Assembly (NCBI GenBank): GCA_001247695.2
Contig: LGRX02025931.1
Coordinates: forward strand, 40,939-104,938
DNA: 64,000 nt
Direction: 5' to 3'
From: Cymbomonas tetramitiformis
Lineage: Eukaryota; Chlorophyta; Pyramimonadophyceae; Pyramimonadales; Pyramimonadaceae
Shown here: piece by piece, positions 53,871 to 63,934 of the stretch
Numbering within the stretch: the stretch's first letter is position 1
How the letters are laid out: each line of letters opens with the position of its first letter
Notes under the pieces: model-generated
What the model was told of the DNA's origin: nothing
The model's input: only the letters and a program-made list of their open reading frames with translations
The model's database searches: none
Made by a program: the position numbers and the translations under genes

Positions 53871-56800
53871 ATGGCTGCCGTGGATCCTTCTGATGGATTC
53901 ACCACTCCGGTTCCGGCTGGGATCGACACGAGGAGGGCGCTTCCCTTCAGCGACGGCCCTGAGGAGCCTGTGCCCCCTACACCTGTGAAGAATCGCCCAC
54001 TTGCGGGTGATGAGACAGGCGGTGCTGTGATTGTCAGGGAGTTCCTTAAAGACTGCCAGACTATTCTCCGCGAGCCTGGTCACCGAGCCAGCATCATCCA
54101 GCAAGTTCGTGACCAGTGCCGGCCCACTCACATCAAAGCCTCGGAGTGGGTTTTCGACATCGACAAGATCAAAGGCCAAGTGCCTCGGGAAATTGCATTG
54201 GACCGCTTCACTCAAGCGGTAAAAACCCAGCTAACTGACTTCAATCTCCAGTTTGCCACGGTATTCCACCCGACAGACCTCACCACGACTGTTCTTCCTG
54301 AGGCCACTCGTATTCTCTACCGCATCCTGACGTCATTGGTGCGTGGATCATGCCTTCGGCTCATTGAGGAGTCGGCTACGGTGTCTCCGGATGATGGGCG
54401 CCGTGCATGGCTCGTCATCTGCCGGGCCGTTGCCAGGCGACGCAGGCCGTGGGTTTCCCATGGCTACCTGTTCGAGACAGCTCCGGCGATTGAGCTGCTG
54501 GAGGATGTTGACCCCGAGCCCTATATTAAGGGTTTCATGCAGCACCACACCGCTGTCCGGTCCGAGCTCAGACCTGGTGTAGAGCCTGACGATGTGTGGG
54601 GTGTGGGGTTCGCCTTGGACCTCCTCACCCTTCGCATGTGCCCTCTGTATTATAAGGATCTTCTGCAGGAGTGGAGTTCTAAAACGGCCGAGGGCAGGGA
54701 GAAGCGGGCTCTCGGGATTCAGCAGTTCACGTTGGCTGTGAAAGCCTTTCACCAACAGAAAACAGAGGAAAAGAAGCTGCTTAAGGAGAAGAAGAAAAAG
54801 GATGGGGTCTCCGCGTTGGCGGCCTCACTTCTCTCTGGGGAGTCCCCTTCTGCCGCCCTTCTGGCCCGTGCGGGCATCCCGCAGACTCGCATTGTTGGTG
54901 GCCGCAGGCGTGACGAGCCCAGACACCCGCCACAGACTCGGGATGCTCAGCCGCAGGCATCCGGACAGGGTGCTCACCGGTCTGGGGGCGACAGGGGTAC
55001 AGCTCCCCGCGCCAGACCGGCCCGCGGCGGGAAGAATCGACAACAGAACATGAAGGGGCACAGGAAGGGCTCTCACCCTTCCCCTCATGCCCCTCCACCG
55101 CGGACTCAGGGGCAGCGGCAGCCTGCATCCGGTGGTTCACCGACTGCCTTGCGGGTGACACGGGATGCACAGGGCCGCCACACGGTCCAGTGTTGGGACT
55201 GTGGCGGCCCTCACTTCCGCCGTGATTGCCCTGGAGGGGTGCAGAGTGCGCATGTGGCGGGGTTCCACCCCGAGGGCACGCCTATTGCGGACATCCTGTC
55301 AGAGCTGGATGCGGCTTTCCTCGATCCGGAGGAGGAGGTGTATGAGTCATGCTTATACTCTTACTCATTGGAGCTCGGGGAGGCACCGCTTGACCTCCCC
55401 GCGGCTCAGGCGGCTGCCGTTGTGCCGCACTCTGCCGTTGACAGTGAGGAGCCGTGGACTGAGTCGGAGTGGGCTATCTGGGACTCATGTGGCCGCTCGG
55501 AGGAGCAGTACTACGACGCTGTCAACCGCTTCAACTCGTACCAGGACCCTGACGATGGGGACTGCCCCGACGGTGAGATGACACCTACTCAGCTCCATGT
55601 TGCCGTGCACCAGCCTTCGGACCCTGCAGTGTCTCTGCAGCACTTCAGTGTTGAGCCACAGCAGCCAGCGGTGCCGGCAGCCGACGTGCAGATCACAACA
55701 ACCAACACCGAATTCCCTGGAGCTGTGCGGCTGGTGAGCACGGCACCGCAGTCCCGGCCCAGGGGTCCGGGTGGCCCGGGCCGCAGGCCCTATGGGGCGG
55801 GTCACTTCATGTACATGAGTCTGCTGTGCATTCTAGCATTCTCTGGCACGGCAGATGCGGTGCAGTCTGGTGGTGCCTCCGGTGCTGTGCTGGAGGTGCA
55901 CCCACGGGCTCTGGTGCTTTGGCATGCTATCACCTGGGGTCTGGCTATCTCGGCCTGTCTTCCTGCCGTTGGTGCCAGGACTCCCGTACGCACCTGGCGA
56001 CACCTTGTCAACCGGCAGTCACCGACGGGCGGGCACCAGCCCTCAACAACCCAGCCTCCGGCGGGTGAGCCCCGTACCTCTCGCCGCTCCTCACCAGTCT
56101 GGACTGCTGTTCTGGTTATCTGTAGCCTGGCCCTGTGTACCTCGGCACTACTGTTTGGGTACTCTCTGGGTCTGCGGCAGTCAGTCAGGCAGTCAGTCAG
56201 TCAGTCAGTCAGTCAGCTTACCCCGCCAGCAGGGGGGTCCGTCGGCCGTTCTGCTGGTCAGCTTTTCTCAGCTGATGGACTGGCTACCGGTGATACCGGC
56301 TTATGTCTGGTCTCTGGTTATGCTGTGGGTACGTATGCTTCTGTGGAGCTTGGTGTACTGTCTGGTCAGCTTGGGTCAGTTACGGTGGTCTACCCTCTGG
56401 TACCCGCTGGCTATACTGGTATTCTGGTCTATGGCAGTGCAGAGTCAGTTCCGTTATATGTGCCCGACGAGGAGTGGGCTGCTTCTGGATTCAGTTCTCT
56501 GGCCAGTGCTGTCCCTGCACCCGTCCGGGTTGACAGGGGCATCGTGTGTGACTCTGGAGCCACATGTGTCATGTGCGGGGACCTGTCGGCCTGCACCGAC
56601 GTGGACTACACCCGTACGGTGGCCTTCACCATGGTCACGGCTGGGTCTCACAGGACGGATGCTACTGTGACATTCCATATGTATGGGGTCTGTATCCAGG
56701 ACGGAGCCATCGACCACTTCGTTCTCCCAAACTCACACTATAAAGCCGGCTGCCGCACTCTCCTGTCTTCTCGGGTTATGCTTTCCCTCGGCTTCGGGTC

Positions 56801-59219
56801 CCCTGACCTTGTGTCCCTCACTTACACCCACCTGCCTACTGGCCGTGTCTATCGGATCATTGACTCTGGCACAGACTATATGTGGGCGGAGGTCCCTGAG
56901 GGGGCGGCCAGTGCACTCACCCAGACTGTCTCACGTGTCCGCACCGGTGAGATCTGTGACTGGATGTGGGCACGCTCAGAGTATGCCAAGTGGGCTTTCC
57001 TGAAGGGCTCGCCTGCTGCCCTGGCCAAGACCGGGGAACACAACTTTGACATCTCCCTCTTCGGAGACGACCTCCCCCCCGGCGTGGGTAACAACCAGAC
57101 CTGCCCGGTCAGGTATTCACTGTCTGATTCCTGCTGGGGTCACCTCTGGGCCGGTGCCTATATATATGGCAACCCGCCCTTTGACAAACTCACCTGTGAG
57201 CGGATGCTCAAGAAGGCCAACCGGGACTTTGCAACCGACCCCGAGCACACGGTATTCCTCTTCTTGATTCCCCAGTCACACCTCAGTACCTTCAGGCAGC
57301 ACCTTATTCACTGGGAGGTGCTACATGTGTATCCGGCTGGCACAGAGGGCATATTCAGCTACCGTCGTGAGCACACCTATGCTGGACGGCCCCTTCAGTC
57401 GGCTGGCTCGGAGGGCGGGGGGGACCGTGTCTTCATTGCTGGTACCCCGTTCCCGGTGGCTATCATCTACCGTGATCAGTACACGTCCATGAGGTTCACC
57501 CCTGAGAGGTGGTGCCATTCCGCATATGCTCATGCTCATGGTCTCAGGCTGGCTCAGCTCATGGACCTTGGTGTTGACATCGCCCGGCCTGGCACTACAG
57601 TTACCCGGGAGCAGCTGCTGTCTCACAGGACCTGTGCTGAGGCCTGTGCTGTGTGTGCCCGTATGCGGACAGTGCAGCCGAGTCCGAAGCACCCTCCGGC
57701 TGACAGATACAGAGCTCAGAAGCCTGGGTCTATGTGGGCTGCTGATGCTACAGGCCCGATCACGCCTATTGGCTATGACGGGTCGAGGTACCGCTGGACC
57801 TTTGTGGAGTTCACTGTGAGGTTTACACTTTGCTACTTCTCTGCTGAGAAGTCGGCATACAGCTTCATCCTGGCTCAGTTCCTGGCAGATGTTGTTCATC
57901 ACGGCTTTGCCTGCACTGGCCTGGTTCTCCGCACTGATTGTGCCCCGGAGCTGTGTGACCCTGCAGCACAGGCTCTGTACAAACACCATGGCATCAAACA
58001 CCTGCAGTCGTCACCCACCCTGCACTGGCAGAACTTCATGGCTGAATATGTGATTGGTAAGATCTCGTCGGTCTCCCGTGCACTCCTGGAGACAGCCGGT
58101 ATGGACCTCACCTACTGGCCTCTTGCAGACAGTCATGCCTGCCTGCTATGGGATATCCTGCCTCATGGGCGGGACGCCGTGGTGCCATTCTATCACCTTA
58201 TGGGCTATCACTTTACCTACTCCCGTATCGAGATATTCGGCACCCTGTGCACTGTGGCCATGGATGCTCAGCAGATGCGGGCCCGCCATCCGGGGGTCTC
58301 CAAGAAGCGGACCCCCCGGGCCTGGCAGGGGCGGTTTGTGGGCATCAGCCTCAGGTCCTCGGCCTACAAGGTACTGGACCTGGAGAGGAACAAGGTTGTT
58401 TCCGAGGGCCGGCCAGACTTCATCAGAAACTACTCAGAGTTCGGGCAGGTGATGTCATCGTTCCCTGCCCCCGCTCCCGACGAGCAGCACTCCGCACCCG
58501 TGCCCAGTGACAGGCCGGAGCCGTGGAAGGACTACACCACTGACATGGTGGTGACAGTCCATTCCGTGGCTGCCTATTATGACACCCGGGACGGTGAGAC
58601 CTATGCCACCGTGCAGTTGCTTGACACTGGTTCAGCAGACACTTTCTGGACCACCGCCCAGCAGTATGTCATGGCTGACCCTGCGGGCACTGCTTGGTTT
58701 GACTTGGTCCACTGGCTGGACCGCCGCAGGGTCATTGACTGTGTCAATCAACACTACCCGCTCTGGACTCTGGCTAAGGCTCAGGAGGCCCGCGGTGATC
58801 CGCTGTATCCGGCACTCATTGTGTCCACGGACATGAGGCGGTCCAGGTCCTATGGGGTGCTCTTCCGGCCTATGGCCTACGGTGATGTGACTGCCCCACG
58901 TGCCTATGCCATGGACCTCCGTGCCAGTCTGGTGGTGTTCCCTGATACCCACAGTGCTTGCCACCTTCCCTTCTCCGACCACCCGGAGCAGGACCAGTGG
59001 CTCCTTCCGCACTATGTGGTCCCACCAGAGGACACGGTCGGTACATTGCCAGCCAGCGGCACACTCAGCTTCTGTCATATCTCTGCTGACCTTGACGGCG
59101 CTGAGACAGTGGGCAGGACCGCCGGGATGGCCGCCGGTCAACGTAACGGTCTCCAACATGGGGGTCGCACACCAACGGGACGGATACCAATGCGGCGCCT
59201 GGGTGTGCTACATGATTGA
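53871..59219 (+). CDS. Copia-like polyprotein: Gag, hydrophobic region, protease, integrase (truncated before RT)
   Basis: 1782 codons from an ATG in good context (GCCATGG). Gag core about 1-330 (VSPDDGRRAWLVI); CCHC knuckle CWDCGGPHFRRDC at 441-453. Hydrophobic stretches lie at about 645-664 (MSLLCILAFSGTADAV), 680-702 (ALVLWHAITWGLAISA) and 746-767 (AVLVICSLALCTSALLF). A (CAGT)n tract encoding QSVSQSVS follows. The Copia-type protease has its DSGA at 894. The integrase has an HRTCAEACAVCARM zinc region and catalytic D1292 (AADATG), D1356 (RTDCAPE) and E1392 (FMAEY), i.e. D,D35E, then IFGTLCTV and WQGRFVGISLRSSAYKVLD, which are typical of Copia. Protease, integrase, then RT is the Copia order, but homology ends near residue 1745 where the next element begins. 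The last codons are probably foreign. Confidence 0.85.
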   Translation: MAAVDPSDGFTTPVPAGIDTRRALPFSDGPEEPVPPTPVKNRPLAGDETGGAVIVREFLKDCQTILREPGHRASIIQQVRDQCRPTHIKASEWVFDIDKIKGQVPREIALDRFTQAVKTQLTDFNLQFATVFHPTDLTTTVLPEATRILYRILTSLVRGSCLRLIEESATVSPDDGRRAWLVICRAVARRRRPWVSHGYLFETAPAIELLEDVDPEPYIKGFMQHHTAVRSELRPGVEPDDVWGVGFALDLLTLRMCPLYYKDLLQEWSSKTAEGREKRALGIQQFTLAVKAFHQQKTEEKKLLKEKKKKDGVSALAASLLSGESPSAALLARAGIPQTRIVGGRRRDEPRHPPQTRDAQPQASGQGAHRSGGDRGTAPRARPARGGKNRQQNMKGHRKGSHPSPHAPPPRTQGQRQPASGGSPTALRVTRDAQGRHTVQCWDCGGPHFRRDCPGGVQSAHVAGFHPEGTPIADILSELDAAFLDPEEEVYESCLYSYSLELGEAPLDLPAAQAAAVVPHSAVDSEEPWTESEWAIWDSCGRSEEQYYDAVNRFNSYQDPDDGDCPDGEMTPTQLHVAVHQPSDPAVSLQHFSVEPQQPAVPAADVQITTTNTEFPGAVRLVSTAPQSRPRGPGGPGRRPYGAGHFMYMSLLCILAFSGTADAVQSGGASGAVLEVHPRALVLWHAITWGLAISACLPAVGARTPVRTWRHLVNRQSPTGGHQPSTTQPPAGEPRTSRRSSPVWTAVLVICSLALCTSALLFGYSLGLRQSVRQSVSQSVSQLTPPAGGSVGRSAGQLFSADGLATGDTGLCLVSGYAVGTYASVELGVLSGQLGSVTVVYPLVPAGYTGILVYGSAESVPLYVPDEEWAASGFSSLASAVPAPVRVDRGIVCDSGATCVMCGDLSACTDVDYTRTVAFTMVTAGSHRTDATVTFHMYGVCIQDGAIDHFVLPNSHYKAGCRTLLSSRVMLSLGFGSPDLVSLTYTHLPTGRVYRIIDSGTDYMWAEVPEGAASALTQTVSRVRTGEICDWMWARSEYAKWAFLKGSPAALAKTGEHNFDISLFGDDLPPGVGNNQTCPVRYSLSDSCWGHLWAGAYIYGNPPFDKLTCERMLKKANRDFATDPEHTVFLFLIPQSHLSTFRQHLIHWEVLHVYPAGTEGIFSYRREHTYAGRPLQSAGSEGGGDRVFIAGTPFPVAIIYRDQYTSMRFTPERWCHSAYAHAHGLRLAQLMDLGVDIARPGTTVTREQLLSHRTCAEACAVCARMRTVQPSPKHPPADRYRAQKPGSMWAADATGPITPIGYDGSRYRWTFVEFTVRFTLCYFSAEKSAYSFILAQFLADVVHHGFACTGLVLRTDCAPELCDPAAQALYKHHGIKHLQSSPTLHWQNFMAEYVIGKISSVSRALLETAGMDLTYWPLADSHACLLWDILPHGRDAVVPFYHLMGYHFTYSRIEIFGTLCTVAMDAQQMRARHPGVSKKRTPRAWQGRFVGISLRSSAYKVLDLERNKVVSEGRPDFIRNYSEFGQVMSSFPAPAPDEQHSAPVPSDRPEPWKDYTTDMVVTVHSVAAYYDTRDGETYATVQLLDTGSADTFWTTAQQYVMADPAGTAWFDLVHWLDRRRVIDCVNQHYPLWTLAKAQEARGDPLYPALIVSTDMRRSRSYGVLFRPMAYGDVTAPRAYAMDLRASLVVFPDTHSACHLPFSDHPEQDQWLLPHYVVPPEDTVGTLPASGTLSFCHISADLDGAETVGRTAGMAAGQRNGLQHGGRTPTGRIPMRRLGVLHD

Positions 59220-60963
59220 CAAGTGGCAGGAATGGAATAGGTCCACCACAGGAGAGAAGTGGGAGTCCTGGATCGGGCTGCATGGGCCCCCGGTGGGCGG
59301 AGAAGCTACGACCTCCAAGGGATACAGGGAAGCCATGAGAGGCCCAATCATGGCGCGCATAGGAGAATTGGAACAACGGGAGCGCCACCACGTGTTCCAC
59401 GGGGAGGGAGAGACTCATGACCCAATCTCCTTCGAGGAGGTGGATGACGAAATCCAGGAAGAGGCCGGCGCGGGGCCAATGCAAGTCGGGAGGAGCCCGA
59501 CCAGGCAGACCCAGGCAAACATGGTGCCAGAAACCCCCAGGCACGCCCGGGAGCTCCCGAAGGTCGGTGAGAAAAGGACCAGGCAGATCATACAAAGCCC
59601 CCAGGCCACAGTGGAGAGCGAGGAGATCAGACCCAGGCCGAACCCGCCTGCGCAGACGCCCCAGAGGGAAACAAGCCCCCACCGGGTCACAAGGGTTAGC
59701 CTGGAAGACGGCAGAGGCACGAAATGGAAAGGGACCGCGGCGCAGATCATGATGCTGAGGACATGGGTCCTCGCTCAATTGTCCAAAGGAGATGTCAGGA
59801 CGGGGGAGTTGTTCCAGCATGCGGCCAAAATCGGATTCCCGAGAGACGCGGTTAGGCTGATGACCACGCACCTCGTAAGCAGTGAACAGGTCGCATGGGC
59901 AACGCACCCCCCTGTTAATGACTGCCGGAGCAGGAACAGGTGGTGGAGGATCGACACCATGGAGCTCTCGGTAGGCGCTGGCCCGACGGTTGCCAATGAT
60001 CCGGAAGTGCTCGAAGAAACGGAGGAGGAACCCCAGGCCGTTGAGGCGTCCGAGAGCACCACAATCCTAGCGGTTAGGACGCACTGGGGAAGCAGGGAAT
60101 ACCTGCTCGGGCCAATTCGCCCACAAGGGGAGGCATGGGTCGAAGAGGACACACTGCTGACAGGAGGAATTGCGGGAATGAACCCGAGCCGGGCCGAACG
60201 AGAGACCGACACGTTCCACAACAAGGAGCGGGAAGCACAGCAGGCTCGGAGACCCACAGAAAGAGAACCGCTGTCAGGAACTCCCACGAGGCATGCCCAC
60301 TACTGGCCGGGGGTCACCAAGCTCAACATAGACACTGAACCCTTTAACCCAGACTGGGACGCAGCACCCTCGGGCAAGTGCACGCTCACGACAGAGACAG
60401 GCAGGCACCACGTGTTCGCACACGACGAGCGGGGCAAGATGGTAGGCGCCCTCAAAGAGGAGGTACTCGATAGGCTCTACGACAGATATGTGGCCGCGAC
60501 GGGCACGAACAGCACAGATCGGACCCATACAAGGGCGGGGGAAGAGCGACGGCGGTCCTTCGAGGAGCGAGAGCCACAGCTGGGCACAGTCCACGGATTC
60601 GCCACAGAAGTGGTCCTCCTGCTCAAAAGATATTCCTGCGAGGAGGAGGAGGAAGTCAAGAAAACTGCACTGCAGAATCACTGGACGCTCCCTCCAGAAA
60701 TTATGCAAGCGCTCCAGGAGGCCTTCGGGATCCAGGCGGAGATATTCGCGTCGCCGCTCAACGTACACAGCCACACGGCGACATACTGCTCCAAGTTCGA
60801 CAGGGACAAGATTTTTGGATCCAAAGGGTCTGCATGGGACACCCACTGGGGAGAGCTGGGCGCCTTCGAGTTCAATCCGGAGTACACAGCGGCAGACCTG
60901 GACAAAGCGCTTCAGGAGGCCCTGATGTCCACCATGGCGAAAACCCGCCGGTACTGGGGGTAG
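59115..60963 (+). CDS. Ulp1-protease C-terminus, linker and first half of a PCIF1-like adenine-N6 methyltransferase
   Basis: The start is partial. HQRDGYQCGAWVC (about 59169-59205) fits the Q-x-D-x3-CG-x-[WF] end of a Ulp1/C48 cysteine protease; the upstream His and Asp are lost. A charged linker of about 480 residues follows, including a winged-helix-like stretch (AAQIMMLRTWVLAQLSKGDV). From about 60690 it matches the catalytic core of PCIF1 (the cap-adjacent m6Am methyltransferase): EIFASPLN, TYCSKFD, IFGSKGS, GAFEFNPEY. The catalytic NPPF of PCIF1 is NPEY here. The frame stops at TAG 60961-60963 in the middle of that domain. Confidence 0.7.
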
Positions 60964-63185
60964 GAATTTACCCGGCCTGGACGAGAACGCCAGCCAAGGC
61001 ATACTGCAGGAGGTATGGAGATACTAGGATACATGAATTTGGGGTGATCCCAAGAAAAAGCTTTACGTTCCTTCCCCCAGACCACTCGGGAGGCACCACA
61101 GTATCAGGCGTCACGAAGAAGGACTACAGCAACTGGGGAGTTAGGATCCTAGTTGTTGCCAACGCAGAGGGATGGCAAAAAATCTGCCCGGACCCAGAAG
61201 GGGCAGCGGAACTAGTCGGGAAGGCCCTGCAGCGCAGCACGTACTGCACGGTCCGTAAGTACCACACGATTCGGAACCTCAGGCCGGCCAACCCGAGGGT
61301 CCACACCTCGGATGCAGTGTCAGACATGGCGGCGGTTAAAAATGCGATGGAGAACGCTAGTCAATACGACATGATCTTCGACCCTCACCCGATGAGAAAA
61401 TGGGAAATACCGAGCATGTCGCGCAGACAGGGATGGGGGAACGAAGGGGGTGAGGTCCCCAAGGAAGACCGCACCCCGGAGGCGGCGAGGGCCATGAGAC
61501 AAACATGGAGCGACAGAGGACTCACCGAGGTCACGATCACGGAGTACCATGCGGCGAACACGGCATGGCCTTTGGACAAGATCAAAGAGGACTCGAGGGC
61601 CAGATGGCTAAAGGCAATGGAGCGCACTCCCATGCTCTTCAGCAGACAAGACAGGGACAGGGGACACACGGAAGTAAGGGAGAGGTTCCCCACGTGTCCC
61701 ATTAAGCACAAAACCGGACGTTCCAGAACCCTAGAGAAAATCAACAAAGCCTGGGATGCAACCTCGTTCCTCTATACGGATGGATCGCGACTGGACCCCG
61801 AGGAAGAAGGGGGGTTACATAGAGTGGGGGCGGCCTACTGGGACCCCAGAGGGGATGAAAACCCCAGAACCTGGAGGGGCACGTGGTCGACGGGTGGACA
61901 CCTCACCATCAACAGGGCGGAACTCCTGGCGATCCACGCGGCACTCAGAGCCAGAGAACGCACAACACCGGGCGAGATAGCAATCTGCACGGACAGCCTC
62001 TGCAGTATGTACCAAATACTCAACATGTTGTCCAGACCCCACACGATGGAGTGCCATAGACACAGGGATTTGCTTGAGGATATACTCTCCCTGGTCGAAC
62101 AGCATAACAGCCAGGGAACGAAGGTCTCACTCAGGAAGGTCAAAAGCCACACGGGGGTGAAGGGCAACGACAAGGCAGATGAGGCGGCCAAACAGGCAGC
62201 AGAAAACCAGGAGGGCACCACCCAAATTGACCCATGGGACAACAGGACCATGTACACGCTCGTGGCCAATGCCCGAGATGGTGAATCGATGAGGCCCCTG
62301 CAAGGGGAGGGGGCGGTGGAAAGGTATGTGGCAGAAAGGATTGCACTAAAAGCGACACAGCACAGGTCAGTGAGAAAATGGCTACAGCCCCCGAGCAGCC
62401 CGTGGGAAGAATGGGGAACCCCCGGCAGGGGAAATCGGGAGGGAGCTCTCTCAGTAGAGGGCTCTATGACGGAGAACCCCACGACCGGCGCCCCAGGGCC
62501 AGCCCAAGGCCCCGACCGGGGCCAACAGAACGTGGAAATGGGGACACCAGGGGAGAATCTCCAGGAGCCGATGCTCCTGGAGGAACTCCAGCACGCTCCC
62601 TGGAGCCAGGGCGACCCGCCGGAGCGCCGGGAGCCGGGCGACCAGGAACAGGTACACCCGCGGGATCAAGTGACCACTCAGGACGAGTGGGACCTACTCT
62701 GGGAATTCGATGAGACGCGGGGGCCGCCTCTGGACATGGACGAGAGGGGGGCCATGAACTCGCCAGACAGAGAGATGATGCAAGCGATAGAGGAGGCAGA
62801 ATGTGAGGACCCAATTGACGGTCTGTGCCGCTCGGTAATGGAGATGGACCTGGGAGAGTCGGAACTCCAGAACCTGACGGACGTTCCACAACAAGCGATA
62901 GACGCCTACCAGGAGGCGGCCCCAGAGAGAAGAAGAAAGAGAAACAGGGACCGGGAGGCCATGCACCGGGGAAACGGAGACAGGGCCGCCACAAGCCACG
63001 CAGACGCTGCCGCAGTCGAGACACACATGGGAAGAAGATTGGAGGAGCCCCCGCGGGAAATTCTCCAGGACAAGTCGATACCAGGAATATCCAATCACTT
63101 CTGGAAGGTTACTCCACCGACGCTCAGGTCCCTGATTCTAAGATGCCGGTTTGGGGTCCTCATGACGACTGCCAGAAAGCACCTC
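60964..63185 (+). CDS. Second half of PCIF1-like methyltransferase, then RNase H
   Basis: The frame (open from 60834) continues the methyltransferase directly: IYPAW, then HEFGVIPRKSFTFLPP and WGVRILVVANAEGWQK, the later strands of the PCIF1 fold. From about 61770 it is a type 1 RNase H: YTDGSR (Asp), NRAELLAIHAALR (Glu), ICTDSLCSM (Asp), KVKSHTGVKGNDKADEAAK (His/Asp). A Pro/Gly/Glu-rich linker follows at about 62390-62900, then HFWKVTPPTLRSLILRCRFG. Useful coding in this frame ends near 63185, where the zinc knuckle continues in another frame; the frame itself runs to 63287. Confidence 0.8.
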
Positions 63186-63934
63186 ATATATGGCCGAACA
63201 AATATCCGGTCCCGGACTGCGCCCTCTGCGGGAGGAGGGACACTCCGGCACACAGGCTGGCTGGATGCAAAGACGAGACCAGCATGAACATGGCCACAGC
63301 CAGGCACAACGAAGTGGCAAGGACCCTTTACGAAGCGATCAGGAAGGGACGAACGGGCGCCAGTCCGATCTGGATCGCGCACCACGCTGGGCTCGACGGG
63401 ACTAACAAATGTACCCGCCCGATACCGGACTTCGTACTCAGAAGGGGTCAGTGCCGTAGGGACGGAAGGGACCACCCGGGGGCGAAGGACCCCCCAGACG
63501 ACATACCACACTTTGTGGATATTGTCATGATCAAGGGTGCAGAGGACGTCAGGGACGCCCCCCCAGGCAGGCCGGAAAACACCCACAGGGAAGATGTGGG
63601 AGAAATCCACCTCATAGAGGTGGCCTTCACGTGGGACACTCGCTGGTATGTGTCCCTTCACGATAAACTCAACAAGTATGAGCCCCTTATGGAGCTACTC
63701 AGATCCAAAGGATATAAGGTGTTCTTTCACCCGATGGTTTTCGGAACCACGGGGTCGGTATATGAACACAACGCAAGGGCTCTCACGCAACACCTCGGCT
63801 TCAACAAGAAGGAAGCGGAGGCCCTCCTCAAGAAAATCAGTAACATCGCGGTGGAATGGGCTGCCAAGATGTTGATTTCACACAGCAGGTCGGAGAAGGA
63901 GAAGGCTCTAAAAAACAGTAAGAAGCCGCCTTGA
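63186..63934 (+). CDS. Zinc knuckle and PD-(D/E)XK-like endonuclease domain
   Basis: It starts in frame with CALCGRRDTPAHRLAGC (Cys-X2-Cys-X7-His-X4-Cys), the knuckle that follows RNase H in many non-LTR elements. Then come IPDFVL (Asp), GEIHLIEVAFTWD (Glu) and HDKLNKYEPLMELLRSKGY (Lys), spaced as in a restriction-like PD-(D/E)XK nuclease, then HPMVFGTTGSV. It ends at TGA 63932-63934 after a lysine-rich tail. It is reached from the preceding frame by a -1 shift. Catalytic assignment is by pattern only. Confidence 0.65.

Larger units (their letters stand above)
59100..63934 (+). mobile_element. 5'-truncated retroelement-like block with Ulp1, PCIF1-like methyltransferase, RNase H, zinc knuckle and endonuclease
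   Basis: Three overlapping plus-strand frames share one style and appear to be one polyprotein, with two -1 shifts near 60960 and 63185. The 5' end lies inside the Copia-like ORF, as expected for a 5'-truncated LINE-type insertion. RNase H, zinc knuckle and C-terminal endonuclease-like domain are typical of the 3' part of such elements. No reverse transcriptase is present in what remains. The 3' end is at or beyond the window edge. Confidence 0.6.

Noticed and set aside
60964..61760. A hidden reverse transcriptase between methyltransferase and RNase H
   Set aside because: No YxDD, no catalytic LD-x-F or MPFG-like motifs in any frame of this interval.
53871..63934. A single giant element combining Copia polyprotein, methyltransferase, RNase H and endonuclease
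   Set aside because: The frame and style change abruptly near 59.1 kb, the Ulp1 domain is cut, and RNase H-knuckle-nuclease order fits a LINE-type 3' end. Not fully excluded without other copies.
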